Source: Kribbella sp. NBC_00382 (GTDB taxonomy: Bacteria > Actinomycetota > Actinomycetes > Propionibacteriales > Kribbellaceae). Taken from it: a stretch of 64,000 nucleotides of DNA. The stretch lies in contig NZ_CP107954.1 of the NCBI RefSeq assembly GCF_036067295.1, positions 1,240,001 to 1,304,000 of the forward strand, read 5' to 3'. A program made the position numbers and the translations under genes. Below, one piece after another: positions 8,039-16,686 of the stretch (its first letter is position 1; every line of letters begins with the position of its first letter). The notes beneath the pieces were generated by a model, which did not search any database, was not told where the DNA came from, and saw only the letters and a list, made by a program, of their open reading frames with translations.

Positions 8039-8443
8039 TCAGGAAAGGACCGCGAGGGCGTCGATTTCTACCAGCATTTGGGGGAGGGGGAGGCCGGTGA
8101 AGACGGTGGTGCGGGAGGGGAGGATGCCGCTCGGGGTGCGCGGGGTGACGAACTCGGCGTAGGCCTCGTTCATCGCGGCGAAGTCGTCGCGGGTGGTGAG
8201 GTAGACGCGGAGCATCAGGACGTCGTCGAAGGTGGCGCCGCCGGCCTTGAGGATCGCCTCGATGTTCTGCAGGACGCGGGTGGTCTGCGCCTTCACGTCG
8301 CCCTCGTTGACGAACGAGCCGCTCTCCGGGTCGACCGAGCCCTGGCCGGAGACCTGCAGCACGTTGCCCTTGCGGACTCCCTGGGAGAACACGGGCATCG
8401 GCGCGGGAGCGTCGGGGGTGGAGATGGCGGTCTTGTCAGACAT
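8039..8443 (-). CDS. RidA family enamine/imine deaminase
   Basis: RidA/YjgF/UK114 protein, 134 aa. RidA proteins hydrolyse reactive enamine/imine intermediates released by PLP enzymes. Family features are QVSGQGSVDPESGSFV, then VLQNIEAILKAGGATFDDVL and the C-terminal LPQMLVEIDALAVL; the usual catalytic Arg position seems to fall at MLRVYLT. I chose ATG 8443 because of the GAGGAA before it; a longer frame has no support. It is the last gene of the kinase-IclR unit and would help a PLP-dependent deaminase encoded across the divergent promoter. Confidence 0.88.
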   Translation of the reverse strand: MSDKTAISTPDAPAPMPVFSQGVRKGNVLQVSGQGSVDPESGSFVNEGDVKAQTTRVLQNIEAILKAGGATFDDVLMLRVYLTTRDDFAAMNEAYAEFVTPRTPSGILPSRTTVFTGLPLPQMLVEIDALAVLS

Positions 8444-8483
8444 TTCGAGGGGTTCCTCTCGATCGGTTCGTTGGATTAGTCGG

Positions 8484-9221
8484 CTAGTTGTTGTAGTCGG
8501 CGCCGATGGCGGCCGTGGTGGCGAGCAGGTCGGGCAGCAGCTCCAGCACCTGCTCATAGTTGAGCAGAACGTCCGGCACCGACACCGAGACGGCCCCCAC
8601 CACCCGGCCGGAGCGCTCGGTGATCGGCGCCCCGATGCAGTTGATGAACGACTCGTGCTCGGCCCGGTCGTGCGCCCAGCCCTGCGACCGGACCAGGTCG
8701 AGCTCGTCGCGCAGCTCGTCCGGTCCGGAGATCGTGTTCGGCGTGAACCGGTGGTACTCGATGGTGTTCAGCAGACCTTCCCGCTGGCGCTTCGGCTGCG
8801 CGGCGAGCAGCACCTTGCCGACAGCGGTGCAGTGCAAGGCAGCCGGTACGCCGATCTGGCTGTACATCCGCACCGACTGCACACTGTCGAGCTTGTCGAT
8901 GTAAATGACCTGCCCGTTCTCGTACGCCGCCAAGTGCACCGTCTGCCCGGTCCGCTGGTTGAGCTGCCGCAGATGTGGAGCAGCAACAGCCCGTACTACG
9001 TGTTGCTCCCGCGCTGCATCGGCCAAGGAGAACAGTCGCGAGCCCAGCCGGTAGCGGTGGGCCTCGTCGCGGCGTACGAACCGCTCGACCTCCATGGTCC
9101 GCAGCAGCCGCAGCACTGTCGTCTTGTGGACGTCGAGCTCGGTCGCGAGCTGGTCCAGTGACCGGTCCCCCTCCCCCAGGCTCACCAGGATCTGCAGGGC
9201 TCTCGCCAGACTCTGACTCAC
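8484..9221 (-). CDS. IclR family transcriptional regulator
   Basis: 245-aa regulator. The N-terminal winged helix-turn-helix is SLDQLATELDVHKTTVLRLL (about residues 17-36), followed by the C-terminal IclR effector domain (ALHCTAVGKVLLA, then ERSGRVVGAVSVSVP). The GTG start overlaps the kinase stop by 4 nt. A 20-bp palindrome in the divergent promoter region (10308-10327) looks like its operator, so it probably controls both arms of the catabolic cluster. The effector is likely a sugar-acid intermediate (inference). Confidence 0.92.
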   Translation of the reverse strand: MSQSLARALQILVSLGEGDRSLDQLATELDVHKTTVLRLLRTMEVERFVRRDEAHRYRLGSRLFSLADAAREQHVVRAVAAPHLRQLNQRTGQTVHLAAYENGQVIYIDKLDSVQSVRMYSQIGVPAALHCTAVGKVLLAAQPKRQREGLLNTIEYHRFTPNTISGPDELRDELDLVRSQGWAHDRAEHESFINCIGAPITERSGRVVGAVSVSVPDVLLNYEQVLELLPDLLATTAAIGADYNN

Positions 9222-10237
9222 ACCACACCTCCCATCAGCGCAGGGGACCTGACACCGGCCGGGCCGACCATCGTGTTGGCCCAGTCCTCATCGGAGCAGT
9301 CCAGCAACGCCTGCCGCACCCGCGCCTCGGGAGGCGTCGCGTGGTCGTCCGGCACGGCCAGTACCGCCGCAGCGCTCAGGTGTCCGAGCCGCAGCCGCTG
9401 CTCCATCGGCAACCCCTGGAGCGTCCCAGCCAAGTAGCCAGCAGCAAAGGCATCCCCTGCCCCCACTGGCTCCACCACGTCGACAGTGAGCGCCGGTACT
9501 TCGGTACGCCGCCCACCAGGCTCCATCGCGAGAGCCACATGAGCATCCGACTTCACCACGATGGTCGCCCGCGGCCCGAACAGCTCGCGCAACTCAGCTG
9601 GGTCACTGGTCCCGGCGAAAACCATGGCCTCGTCCGCACCGATCAGCACTACATCCGCCGCGCGCAGCAATCGCCACAGCGGAGCAGGGTCGGTGTCACG
9701 CCACAGCGCCGGCCGCCAGTTGAGGTCCACACTCAAGGTGAAGCCCAGGCTGTCCCGTAGTGCCGCCAGCCGGTCCAGCAACTCAGCAGCGGTAGTAGAG
9801 ATCGCCGCAGTGATCCCAGTGGTGTGCACCAGCTCGGCACCGACCAACCGGTTGCGCACTGCGGGCCGATCCAGGAAGTCGGCGTCCATCGCCGCCGCAG
9901 CCGAGCCGGAGCGGTAGTAGTGCATCCGAGTCCGGCCGTTGATCGTGTGCTTCACATAGAGCCCGGTCGGCCGGGTCGGGTCGTCCTCTACTCCCCCGAC
10001 CTCGACCCCACGGCTCTGCAGGTCACTCAGCACATGCCGCCCGAAGCCGTCCGCGCCGAGCCGCGAGATCCAGCCCGTCGGGATCCCTAGCGCGGCGAGT
10101 CCACCCGCGACATTGCACTCGGCGCCACCGACCGAACGCCGGAACGTCTCGACGTCCTCCAGCGGGGCACCGGTCTCGGCGGCGAGCATGATCATCGCCT
10201 CGCCCAGACAGACCGCCCGAGGTACCAGATCGGCCAT
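9218..10237 (-). CDS. PfkB family sugar kinase, probable 2-keto-3-deoxygluconate kinase
   Basis: Ribokinase-fold kinase, 339 aa. It shows SVGGAECNVAGGLAALG near the N-terminus and the catalytic PfkB signature VEPVGAGDAFAAGYLAG (Asp of GAGDAF as base). The next plausible step in the cluster is a KDPG aldolase, which makes KDG kinase the most likely role. I place the start at ATG 10237, which has GAGAGGA upstream, rather than in the long unsupported frame that runs into the divergent gene. It is the first gene of kinase-iclR-ridA. Confidence 0.88.
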   Translation of the reverse strand: MADLVPRAVCLGEAMIMLAAETGAPLEDVETFRRSVGGAECNVAGGLAALGIPTGWISRLGADGFGRHVLSDLQSRGVEVGGVEDDPTRPTGLYVKHTINGRTRMHYYRSGSAAAAMDADFLDRPAVRNRLVGAELVHTTGITAAISTTAAELLDRLAALRDSLGFTLSVDLNWRPALWRDTDPAPLWRLLRAADVVLIGADEAMVFAGTSDPAELRELFGPRATIVVKSDAHVALAMEPGGRRTEVPALTVDVVEPVGAGDAFAAGYLAGTLQGLPMEQRLRLGHLSAAAVLAVPDDHATPPEARVRQALLDCSDEDWANTMVGPAGVRSPALMGGVV

Positions 10238-10264
10238 CGATGAGTCCTCTCGGGCGGGATGTCG

Positions 10265-10327
10265 TTGACGGAAGTTCTGACGCGATGCTACAACCGAGAC
10301 ATCAGAATGCGCAACGAACGTTGCGCA
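10265..10327. promoter_or_regulatory. Divergent promoter with IclR-type operator
   Basis: A plus-strand promoter is readable: -35 TTGACG (10265-10270), 18-bp spacer, -10 TACAAC (10289-10294). Just downstream lies a perfect 20-bp palindrome with arms TGCGCAACG and CGTTGCGCA separated by two bases (10308-10327). The site stands where a bound repressor would block transcription of the right-hand operon. Assignment to the neighbouring IclR regulator is by position and palindrome style. Confidence 0.75.
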
Positions 10328-10352
10328 GAACGCAACCAGCGCAGAGGACGTC

Positions 10353-11657
10353 ATGTCAGCTTCGTACGATGCCGCCGCCGTCGCAGCCCTGGCCGACCAG
10401 CAGGTGAGCTGGCGGGACAAGGCCCTGCCGCCTGCTTTCTGGGGCCGGACCGTCGCCGACGTACTGGCCGGCAAACCGCGACTGTCCGAGCTGCCGACTC
10501 CCCTGCTCACTCTGTCCGCGCCCGGCCTGCAGCACAACGTCGAGACGCTCGCCCGCTGGTGCACTGAGCATGGGGTCCAGTTGGCCCCGCACGGCAAGAC
10601 CACGATGGCTCCGGCGCTCTGGGCGAAGCAGCTCGAGGCAGGAGCCTGGGGAATCACGCTGGCGAACGTCTACCAGCTAGGAGTCGCCAGGGCGTACGGG
10701 GTGAGCCGAGTGATGATCGCCAACGCGGTGGTCTCGCCACTGCAGCTCCGGTGGATTGCTGATGAGCTCGCGGCCGACCCGTCGTTCGACGTGATGGTGT
10801 GGGCGGACTCGGTGCGCACTGTCGAGATCATGGAGGCAGCGCGGGCAGCACACGTCGATGCAGGGCCGCGGCAACTCGACGTACTGGTTGAGGTTGGTGG
10901 AGTCGGTGGGCGGACGGGTGCTCGTGGTGTCGACGCTGCGCTCGAAGTAGCCGCTGCTGTTGCCGCTGCTCCGACGCTGCGGCTTGCTGGGGTCGCTGGC
11001 TATGAAGGGGCGATCGCGCACGGCGCTGACGAGGAGGGGCTTGAGCATGTCCGCTCCTACCTGCGGGACCTGGCCACTGTGCACGAGAGCCTCAAGTACG
11101 ACGAGGGCGTAGTACCGGTCGTCAGTGCGGGTGGTAGCGCGTACTTCGAGCAGGTGGCGCAGGTACTGGCTCCACTCGCCAAGCAAGGTGCTCGCGTTGT
11201 ACTGCGGTCCGGTGCCTACATCGCGCATGACGACGGCTACTACCGCCGAATCTCTCCGCTGGGCTCCGTGCCGCGGACCGACGGTGACCGGCTGGTACCG
11301 GCCATGCACGGCTGGATCCGGATCACCTCGCAACCCGAACCAGGGTTGGCGATCTTCGATGCAGGCAAGCGCGACTTACCGTTCGACGAGGACCTGCCGA
11401 TGCCTCAGCTGCTCCGGCCGCGCTCCGCCGACGAGCACGTGCGGCCGGTCGAAGGCATGACCGTGACGAAGATGAACGACCAGCACGGCTTCCTGCGCTT
11501 CCCATCAGAGGTCCCGCTGGTGATCGGCGACGAACTGCGGGTGGGGCTGTCGCATCCGTGCACCGCCTTCGACAAGTGGGGCCTGATCCCCGTCATCGAC
11601 GACCCGGACGCCGATGACCCGGTGGTCGTCGACCTGGTTCGAACGTTCTTCTCATGA
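10353..11657 (+). CDS. PLP-dependent D-serine dehydratase/D-threonine aldolase-like enzyme
   Basis: Fold-type III PLP enzyme with an alanine-racemase-like N-terminal barrel, 434 aa. The likely PLP lysine is in APHGKTTMAP (about residue 76). The C-terminal LSHPCTAFDKW carries the His-x-Cys pair that binds zinc in eukaryotic-type D-serine dehydratases. Its position between an N-acyl-D-amino acid deacylase and KDG-handling enzymes suggests beta-elimination or deamination of a 2-amino-sugar acid such as D-glucosaminate to KDG; a D-amino acid substrate is the alternative. It overlaps the next gene by 4 nt. Confidence 0.87.
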   Translation: MSASYDAAAVAALADQQVSWRDKALPPAFWGRTVADVLAGKPRLSELPTPLLTLSAPGLQHNVETLARWCTEHGVQLAPHGKTTMAPALWAKQLEAGAWGITLANVYQLGVARAYGVSRVMIANAVVSPLQLRWIADELAADPSFDVMVWADSVRTVEIMEAARAAHVDAGPRQLDVLVEVGGVGGRTGARGVDAALEVAAAVAAAPTLRLAGVAGYEGAIAHGADEEGLEHVRSYLRDLATVHESLKYDEGVVPVVSAGGSAYFEQVAQVLAPLAKQGARVVLRSGAYIAHDDGYYRRISPLGSVPRTDGDRLVPAMHGWIRITSQPEPGLAIFDAGKRDLPFDEDLPMPQLLRPRSADEHVRPVEGMTVTKMNDQHGFLRFPSEVPLVIGDELRVGLSHPCTAFDKWGLIPVIDDPDADDPVVVDLVRTFFS

Positions 11658-13270
11658 CAGACCTACTCATCACCGGCGGCACCGTCATCGACGGGACCGG
11701 CTCGCCGGGCGTCCGGGCCGACGTCGTCGTCGACGCCGGCCGAATCGTAGCCATCGGCAACTACTTGCCGGGAAGCCTCAGCGCCGACCGGACGATCGAC
11801 GCGACCGGGCTGGTCGTCGCGCCCGGATTCATCGACATGCACGCGCACTCGGACCTGCAGATCCTGGCCAACCCGGACCATACGGCCAAGGTCAGCCAGG
11901 GCGTCACGCTCGAGGTGCTCGGCCAGGACGGGTTGTCGTTCGCGCCGATCGACGACCCGACGCGGACCGCCGTACGGCGCCAGATCGCGGGCTGGAACGG
12001 AGAGCCGGACGACTTCGACTTCTCCTGGTCAACGGTCGCCGGCTACCTCGACCGGCTCGACCAGGGGATCGCCTGCAACGCGGCGTACCTGGTCCCGCAG
12101 GGCACGCTCCGGATGATGGTGATCGGTACTGCGAACCGCCCAGCCACAGCCGCCGAGCTGGACGAGATGAAGCGACTACTGGCCGAAGGACTCCAGCAGG
12201 GCGCAGTCGGGATGAGCAGCGGCCTCACCTACACGCCCGGCATGTTCGCCGACACCGCGGAGCTCGTCGAGCTGTGCAAGGTCCTCGCGGAGTACGGCGG
12301 CTACTACAGCCCGCATCAGCGCTCGTACGGCAAGGGCGCGCTCGAGGCGTACGGCGAGATGATCGAGATCGCCCGGCAGTCGGGGTGCGCGCTGCACCTG
12401 ACCCACGCGACGATGAACTTCGAACCGAACAAGGGCCGCGGCGTCGACCTGCTCGCGATGATCGACAAGGCCCTCGCCGACGGCGTCGACATCACCACCG
12501 ACACCTACCCGTACTTGCCTGGGGCAACCACTCTGTCGGCGATCCTGCCGAGCTGGAGCGCCGAGGGCGGCTCCGACGCGCTGCTCGCCCGGCTGGCCGA
12601 TCCGGCCGACCGCGAACGGATCACCTACGAGCTGGAGCAGGTCGGCACCGACGGCTGCCACGGCTGCGTCACGGACTGGAACACCATCGAGATCGGCGGC
12701 GTGAAGAACGCGACCCTCAGCGGCGCGGTCGGCAACACCGTCGCGGAGATCGCGGCCGGGATCGACAAGCCGCCGTCCTGGGTCTTCTTCGACCTGCTGA
12801 TCCGCGACAACCTCGCGACGACGATCCTGCAGCACGTCGGCCACGAGGAGAACGTTCAGGCGATCATGAAGCACCCGACGCACACGGGTGGTTCGGACGC
12901 GATCCTGGTCGGCGGCAAACCGCACCCCCGGGCATGGGGCACCTTTCCCCGGTACCTCTCCCAGTACGTCCGTGAGCTGGGCGTTCTCGAGCTCGCCGAC
13001 TGCATCCACCACCTGACCGGCCGACCCGCTCAACGACTGCGGCTGACCGATCGGGGGCTGGTCCGCGAGGGGTATCACGCGGATCTCGTGCTCTTCGACC
13101 CCGACGGCGTACGGGACACCGCGACCTTCGACAACCCGCGCCAGCAAGCGCTCGGCATTCCGTGGGTGCTGGTCGGCGGTGTACCCGTCATCGAGGACGG
13201 CCACCGCACCGACGCCCTCCCCGGCCGCGCCATCCGCCGTACCTCTTCCGCCGCCCCCACCGCCCCCTGA
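11654..13270 (+). CDS. N-acyl-D-amino-acid deacylase (D-aminoacylase family)
   Basis: Amidohydrolase-superfamily metalloenzyme, 538 aa, typical for D-aminoacylases. The HxH metal motif is in FIDMHAHSDLQIL (about residues 61-73). Further conserved segments are LHLTHATMNF, TDTYPYLPGATTL and the family hallmark HPRAWGTFPRYL near residue 425. It removes an acyl group from an N-acyl-D-amino acid or, given the neighbours, from an N-acetylated aldonic acid such as N-acetylglucosaminate. It sits second in the right-hand operon, overlapping the PLP enzyme gene. Confidence 0.92.
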   Translation: MTDLLITGGTVIDGTGSPGVRADVVVDAGRIVAIGNYLPGSLSADRTIDATGLVVAPGFIDMHAHSDLQILANPDHTAKVSQGVTLEVLGQDGLSFAPIDDPTRTAVRRQIAGWNGEPDDFDFSWSTVAGYLDRLDQGIACNAAYLVPQGTLRMMVIGTANRPATAAELDEMKRLLAEGLQQGAVGMSSGLTYTPGMFADTAELVELCKVLAEYGGYYSPHQRSYGKGALEAYGEMIEIARQSGCALHLTHATMNFEPNKGRGVDLLAMIDKALADGVDITTDTYPYLPGATTLSAILPSWSAEGGSDALLARLADPADRERITYELEQVGTDGCHGCVTDWNTIEIGGVKNATLSGAVGNTVAEIAAGIDKPPSWVFFDLLIRDNLATTILQHVGHEENVQAIMKHPTHTGGSDAILVGGKPHPRAWGTFPRYLSQYVRELGVLELADCIHHLTGRPAQRLRLTDRGLVREGYHADLVLFDPDGVRDTATFDNPRQQALGIPWVLVGGVPVIEDGHRTDALPGRAIRRTSSAAPTAP

Positions 13271-13283
13271 GGAAGGAAACTAG

Positions 13284-13913
13284 ATGACCACGCTGGACCT
13301 GCTCCGCGCCGACCGGGTGCTGAGCGTCGTACGCGCTCCGGCCCTCGACGACGCCCGCGACCTGTGCTCCGCACTCGTTGCCGGCGGCATCCATGTGATC
13401 GAGCTGACGTTCACCACACCCGACCTGCCTCGGCACCTCGAGCGGGCGGCGTCCGGTGATACCGGAGCAGTCGTAGGCGCCGGTACGGTCCAGACGGCGG
13501 CGCAAGCTCGCTCGGCCGTAGACGCGGGTGCTGCCTTCCTGGTCACGCCGGGCCAGGGGCCCGAGGCTTCGGAGATCGTCAAGGCTGCCCACGATGCCGG
13601 AATCCCTATCGTGCTTGGGTCTTTTACGCCGTCCGAGGTGATGACGGCGCTGGCGCTCGGTGCGGACGCGGTCAAGATCTTCCCCGCGCATCACCTCGGC
13701 CCGAAGTACCTGAAGGACCTCAACGGCCCGTTCCCGGGAGTACCGCTGGTGCCGTCCGGAGGTGTCAACGCCGGTAACGCCAAGCAGTTTCTCGATGCCG
13801 GCGCGCTCGCGGTCAGCGCCGGTACCGATGTCGTCTCCCCCGCCGACATCACCGCCGCCAACTGGTCCCAGATCACCAGCAACGCAAAGGCTTTCTGCGC
13901 CGCATTGAGCTGA
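13284..13913 (+). CDS. eda: KDPG/KHG aldolase (2-dehydro-3-deoxy-phosphogluconate aldolase)
   Basis: Class I aldolase, 209 aa, cleaving KDPG to pyruvate and glyceraldehyde 3-phosphate. The catalytic Glu is in HVIELTFTTPD (about residue 33) and the Schiff-base Lys in ADAVKIFPAHHLG (about residue 131); phosphate-binding PSGGV follows. AGGAAGGAAAC precedes ATG 13284. Together with the kinase on the divergent strand it completes an Entner-Doudoroff-type exit from KDG. Confidence 0.93.
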   Translation: MTTLDLLRADRVLSVVRAPALDDARDLCSALVAGGIHVIELTFTTPDLPRHLERAASGDTGAVVGAGTVQTAAQARSAVDAGAAFLVTPGQGPEASEIVKAAHDAGIPIVLGSFTPSEVMTALALGADAVKIFPAHHLGPKYLKDLNGPFPGVPLVPSGGVNAGNAKQFLDAGALAVSAGTDVVSPADITAANWSQITSNAKAFCAALS

Positions 13914-13943
13914 CCCGCCCCATCCACCCCTCGGAGCGTCCCC

Positions 13944-15338
13944 ATGTCCGGAGTCATCGACTGGCTGCACCATGACACGGCAGGCTTGCTGCTGCTGTGT
14001 CTGGTGGCCATCGCGCTGCTGTTGTTCCTGATCATCAAGATCAAGCTCGAACCGTTCATCTCGCTGCTGGCCACCGGCCTGTTCCTGGCCCTGGCCGCCG
14101 GGCTGAACGTCCGAACCATCGTCGGTACGGCGCTCAAGTCGAGCGACTCCGTGCTGGAGAAGGGCTTCGGCGGCATCCTCGGCCATATCGCCGTCATCAT
14201 CGGCCTCGGCACCGTGCTCGGCGCGCTGCTGGAGAAGTCCGGCGGCGCCGACGTGCTCAGCCGCCGGCTGCTGAAGCTGTTCGGCCCGAAGGGCACCCCG
14301 GTCGCGATGGGCCTGGTCGGCCTGATTTTCGGCATCCCGGTCTTCTTCGACATCGGCATCTTCGTGCTCGCCCCGCTCGTGTACGTCGCGGCGAAACGCG
14401 GCGGCAAGTCACTCGTGCTCTATGCCTTGCCCGTACTGGCCGGCCTCTCGATGACGCACGCCTTCCTGCCACCGCACCCGGGTCCGACCGCCGTCGCCGG
14501 ACTACTGCATGTCGACATGGGCTGGCTGATCATCATCGGCCTGGCCTGCGGGCTGCCCGCGTTCGCCGTCGCGGGCATCCTCTGGCCGCTCTACATTGCT
14601 CCCCGGGTACCGGTGACCGTGCCGGAAGAGTTCGTCGCCGCTGAGGTCGAGGGCGAGGAGAAGCCCGAGCCGCCGCTGGGTCTGGTGATGGCGGTCATCC
14701 TGCTGCCGCTGGTACTGATCCTCGGCGCGACGTTCGGGACGCTGATCCTCGATCCGCATCGTGATCTGCTGAGCTTCCTCACGTTCCTCGGCAACCCGGC
14801 CGTCGCGCTGTTGCTCGCCGTGTTGCTCGCTTACTACCTGCTCGGCGTACGGCGTGGCATGACGAACGCCGAGTTCAGCGAACTGAGCAGCAACTCGCTC
14901 AAGCCGGTCGGCATGATCCTGCTCGTCGTCGGTGCGGGTGCGTTCTTCGGCGCGGTCATCTCGGCGACTGGTGTCGGTGCTGCCCTCGCCAAGAGCCTTT
15001 CCAGTGCTGGGCTTCCGGTCCTGCTGCTCGCGTACGTCATCTCGTGCGGCCTGCGGATCGCGCAGGGCTCGGCGACCGTCGCGATCGTGACGACCGGCGG
15101 CATCGTCGGCCCGCTGATGACGGACCAGGGCTACTCGCAGGCGCACCTCGCGCTGATCGCGGCGGCCATCTGCGCCGGCTCGATCATCCTCAGCCACGTC
15201 AACGACGGCGGCTTCTGGATCGTCGCGAAGTACTTCAACATGACCGTCAAGGAGACCCTGCTGACCTGGTCCGTCCTGGAGACCATCCTCTCCCTGGTCG
15301 GCTTCGGCATGGCTTCCCTGTTGTGGGTGATCATCTAG
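13944..15338 (+). CDS. GntP family gluconate:H+ symporter-like permease
   Basis: Membrane permease of the gluconate permease family, 464 aa, with about 12-14 helices. Hallmarks include the half-membrane segment GIPVFFDIGIFVLAPLVY, then HAFLPPHPGPTAVAG and SATVAIVTTGGIVGPL, with SHVNDGGFWIV near the C-terminus. GntP proteins import aldonic acids, so the cluster substrate is probably an aldonate or amino-aldonate, not an ordinary amino acid. It is the last gene of the right-hand operon and converges with the DUF4097 gene (4-nt overlap). Confidence 0.93.
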   Translation: MSGVIDWLHHDTAGLLLLCLVAIALLLFLIIKIKLEPFISLLATGLFLALAAGLNVRTIVGTALKSSDSVLEKGFGGILGHIAVIIGLGTVLGALLEKSGGADVLSRRLLKLFGPKGTPVAMGLVGLIFGIPVFFDIGIFVLAPLVYVAAKRGGKSLVLYALPVLAGLSMTHAFLPPHPGPTAVAGLLHVDMGWLIIIGLACGLPAFAVAGILWPLYIAPRVPVTVPEEFVAAEVEGEEKPEPPLGLVMAVILLPLVLILGATFGTLILDPHRDLLSFLTFLGNPAVALLLAVLLAYYLLGVRRGMTNAEFSELSSNSLKPVGMILLVVGAGAFFGAVISATGVGAALAKSLSSAGLPVLLLAYVISCGLRIAQGSATVAIVTTGGIVGPLMTDQGYSQAHLALIAAAICAGSIILSHVNDGGFWIVAKYFNMTVKETLLTWSVLETILSLVGFGMASLLWVII

Positions 15339-16042
15339 TTGGACGCGGCCACTGTGATGCTGCCATTGGTAGTACGCACGTGGAGCTGGCGTTGAGCACC
15401 CAGGTCGTTGGGCAGGTCGAGCTGGGTGCTGCCGTTCACCGCGGCAGCGTCGATGGCGTACGAATCGGTCGGTACGAGCACCTGGACCGATCCGTTCGTC
15501 GTGTTCGCCACGACGTTGCGCGGTGGACTGTCGAAGGACAGATCGACGGAGCCGCCCCGGGCCGTCACCGCCACCTGTTGGCTCTGCAACTGAACCGCGT
15601 TGACCGAGCCGTTGCTGGCGACGAGCCGCACGTCGCCGCCGAGCCCGATCAGGTCGACCGAAACGCCCGAGGTGGTCAGCTTCACCGAGGCCGAGCCGGG
15701 CACCCGGATGGACAGATCGATGCGGCAACCAGAGCCGCGACAGGCCGTACTGACCTGCAGTTCCTCCCCTGCCGACTCGCGCACATCGACCGACGGCTCG
15801 AGATTCGTATAGGTCCCGCCCACGCTGACATGCACCTTGTCGTCGGTGCTCGGCGTCACCGTCACCGGTACGTCGCTGACGATGCTCACCCCGTTCCGTG
15901 GGAGGGCGTAGGCCGAGGAGAAATCGTAGTCGACCTTGCCGCCGATCGAGGCGACGGTGACGGCGCCACCTCCGAGGACGACGGCGATGACCGGGATCAG
16001 GCCAAGGGTGAGCAGCCTGCGCTGGCCGCTGGTCAGGCTCAT
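15335..16042 (-). CDS. DUF4097 family beta-strand repeat protein
   Basis: 235-aa protein with one N-terminal membrane helix (LLTLGLIPVIAVVLGGGAVT) and an exported domain of short repeated beta strands (for example SGVSVDLIGLGGDVRLVASN, then ARGGSVDLSFDS), the DUF4097 adhesin-like beta-helix pattern. It directly follows the response regulator gene (the stop and start abut at 16042). DUF4097 proteins often accompany NarL-type systems that sense envelope stress; the molecular role is unknown. Confidence 0.85.
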   Translation of the reverse strand: MSLTSGQRRLLTLGLIPVIAVVLGGGAVTVASIGGKVDYDFSSAYALPRNGVSIVSDVPVTVTPSTDDKVHVSVGGTYTNLEPSVDVRESAGEELQVSTACRGSGCRIDLSIRVPGSASVKLTTSGVSVDLIGLGGDVRLVASNGSVNAVQLQSQQVAVTARGGSVDLSFDSPPRNVVANTTNGSVQVLVPTDSYAIDAAAVNGSTQLDLPNDLGAQRQLHVRTTNGSITVAASN

Positions 16043-16686
16043 CAGGTCTCCAGGAATTTCAGTACTGCGCGGACGCGGCGGTGCTCGCCGTCGGCGGGGG
16101 CGAGGCCGAGCTTGGCGAAGATGTTGCTGATGTGCTTCTCCACCGAGCCTTCGCCGACCACCAGCGCCTCGGCGATCCCCGCGTTGGAACGGCCCTCCGC
16201 CATCGCCCGCAGTACGTCCTGCTCGCGCGGGCTCAGCGCGGCGAGCGGGTCGGCCCGGCGCGACCGGACGAGCAGTTGCGAGATCACCTCGGGGTCGAGC
16301 GCGGCACCACCGGCCGCGACCCGGCGCAGCCCATCGATGAACTGGTCGACGTCCGCGACCCGGTCCTTGAGCAGATAGCCGACGCCACCAGGGTTGTTGC
16401 CGATCAGCTCACTCGCATACCGCTCCTCGACGTACTGCGAGAGCACGAGCACCCCGATCTCCGGCGACCGCTGCCGAATCACCAAGGCGGCCCGCAACCC
16501 CTCGTCCGTGAAGGTCGGCGGCATCCTCACGTCAACCACGCACACATCGGGATGGTGCTCGTCGACCGCCTTGAGCAACCCATCACCATCACCGACCACA
16601 GCCAGTACTTCGCAGTCCTGCTCCTCGAGCAGCCGCACCAGCCCCTCCCGCAGGAGCACCGAATCCTCGGCGATCACGACACGCAT
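16042..16686 (-). CDS. Response regulator, NarL/LuxR family
   Basis: 214-aa two-component regulator. The receiver domain has acidic pocket residues in VVIAEDSVLL, phospho-acceptor Asp in PDVCVVDVRMPP (about residue 53) and the switch Lys in YLLKDRVAD. The C-terminal LuxR-type HTH is LSPREQDVLRAMAEGRSNAG. It overlaps the histidine kinase gene by 13 nt and forms the cognate pair; the DUF4097 gene downstream is a likely accessory part. Confidence 0.95.
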   Translation of the reverse strand: MRVVIAEDSVLLREGLVRLLEEQDCEVLAVVGDGDGLLKAVDEHHPDVCVVDVRMPPTFTDEGLRAALVIRQRSPEIGVLVLSQYVEERYASELIGNNPGGVGYLLKDRVADVDQFIDGLRRVAAGGAALDPEVISQLLVRSRRADPLAALSPREQDVLRAMAEGRSNAGIAEALVVGEGSVEKHISNIFAKLGLAPADGEHRRVRAVLKFLET

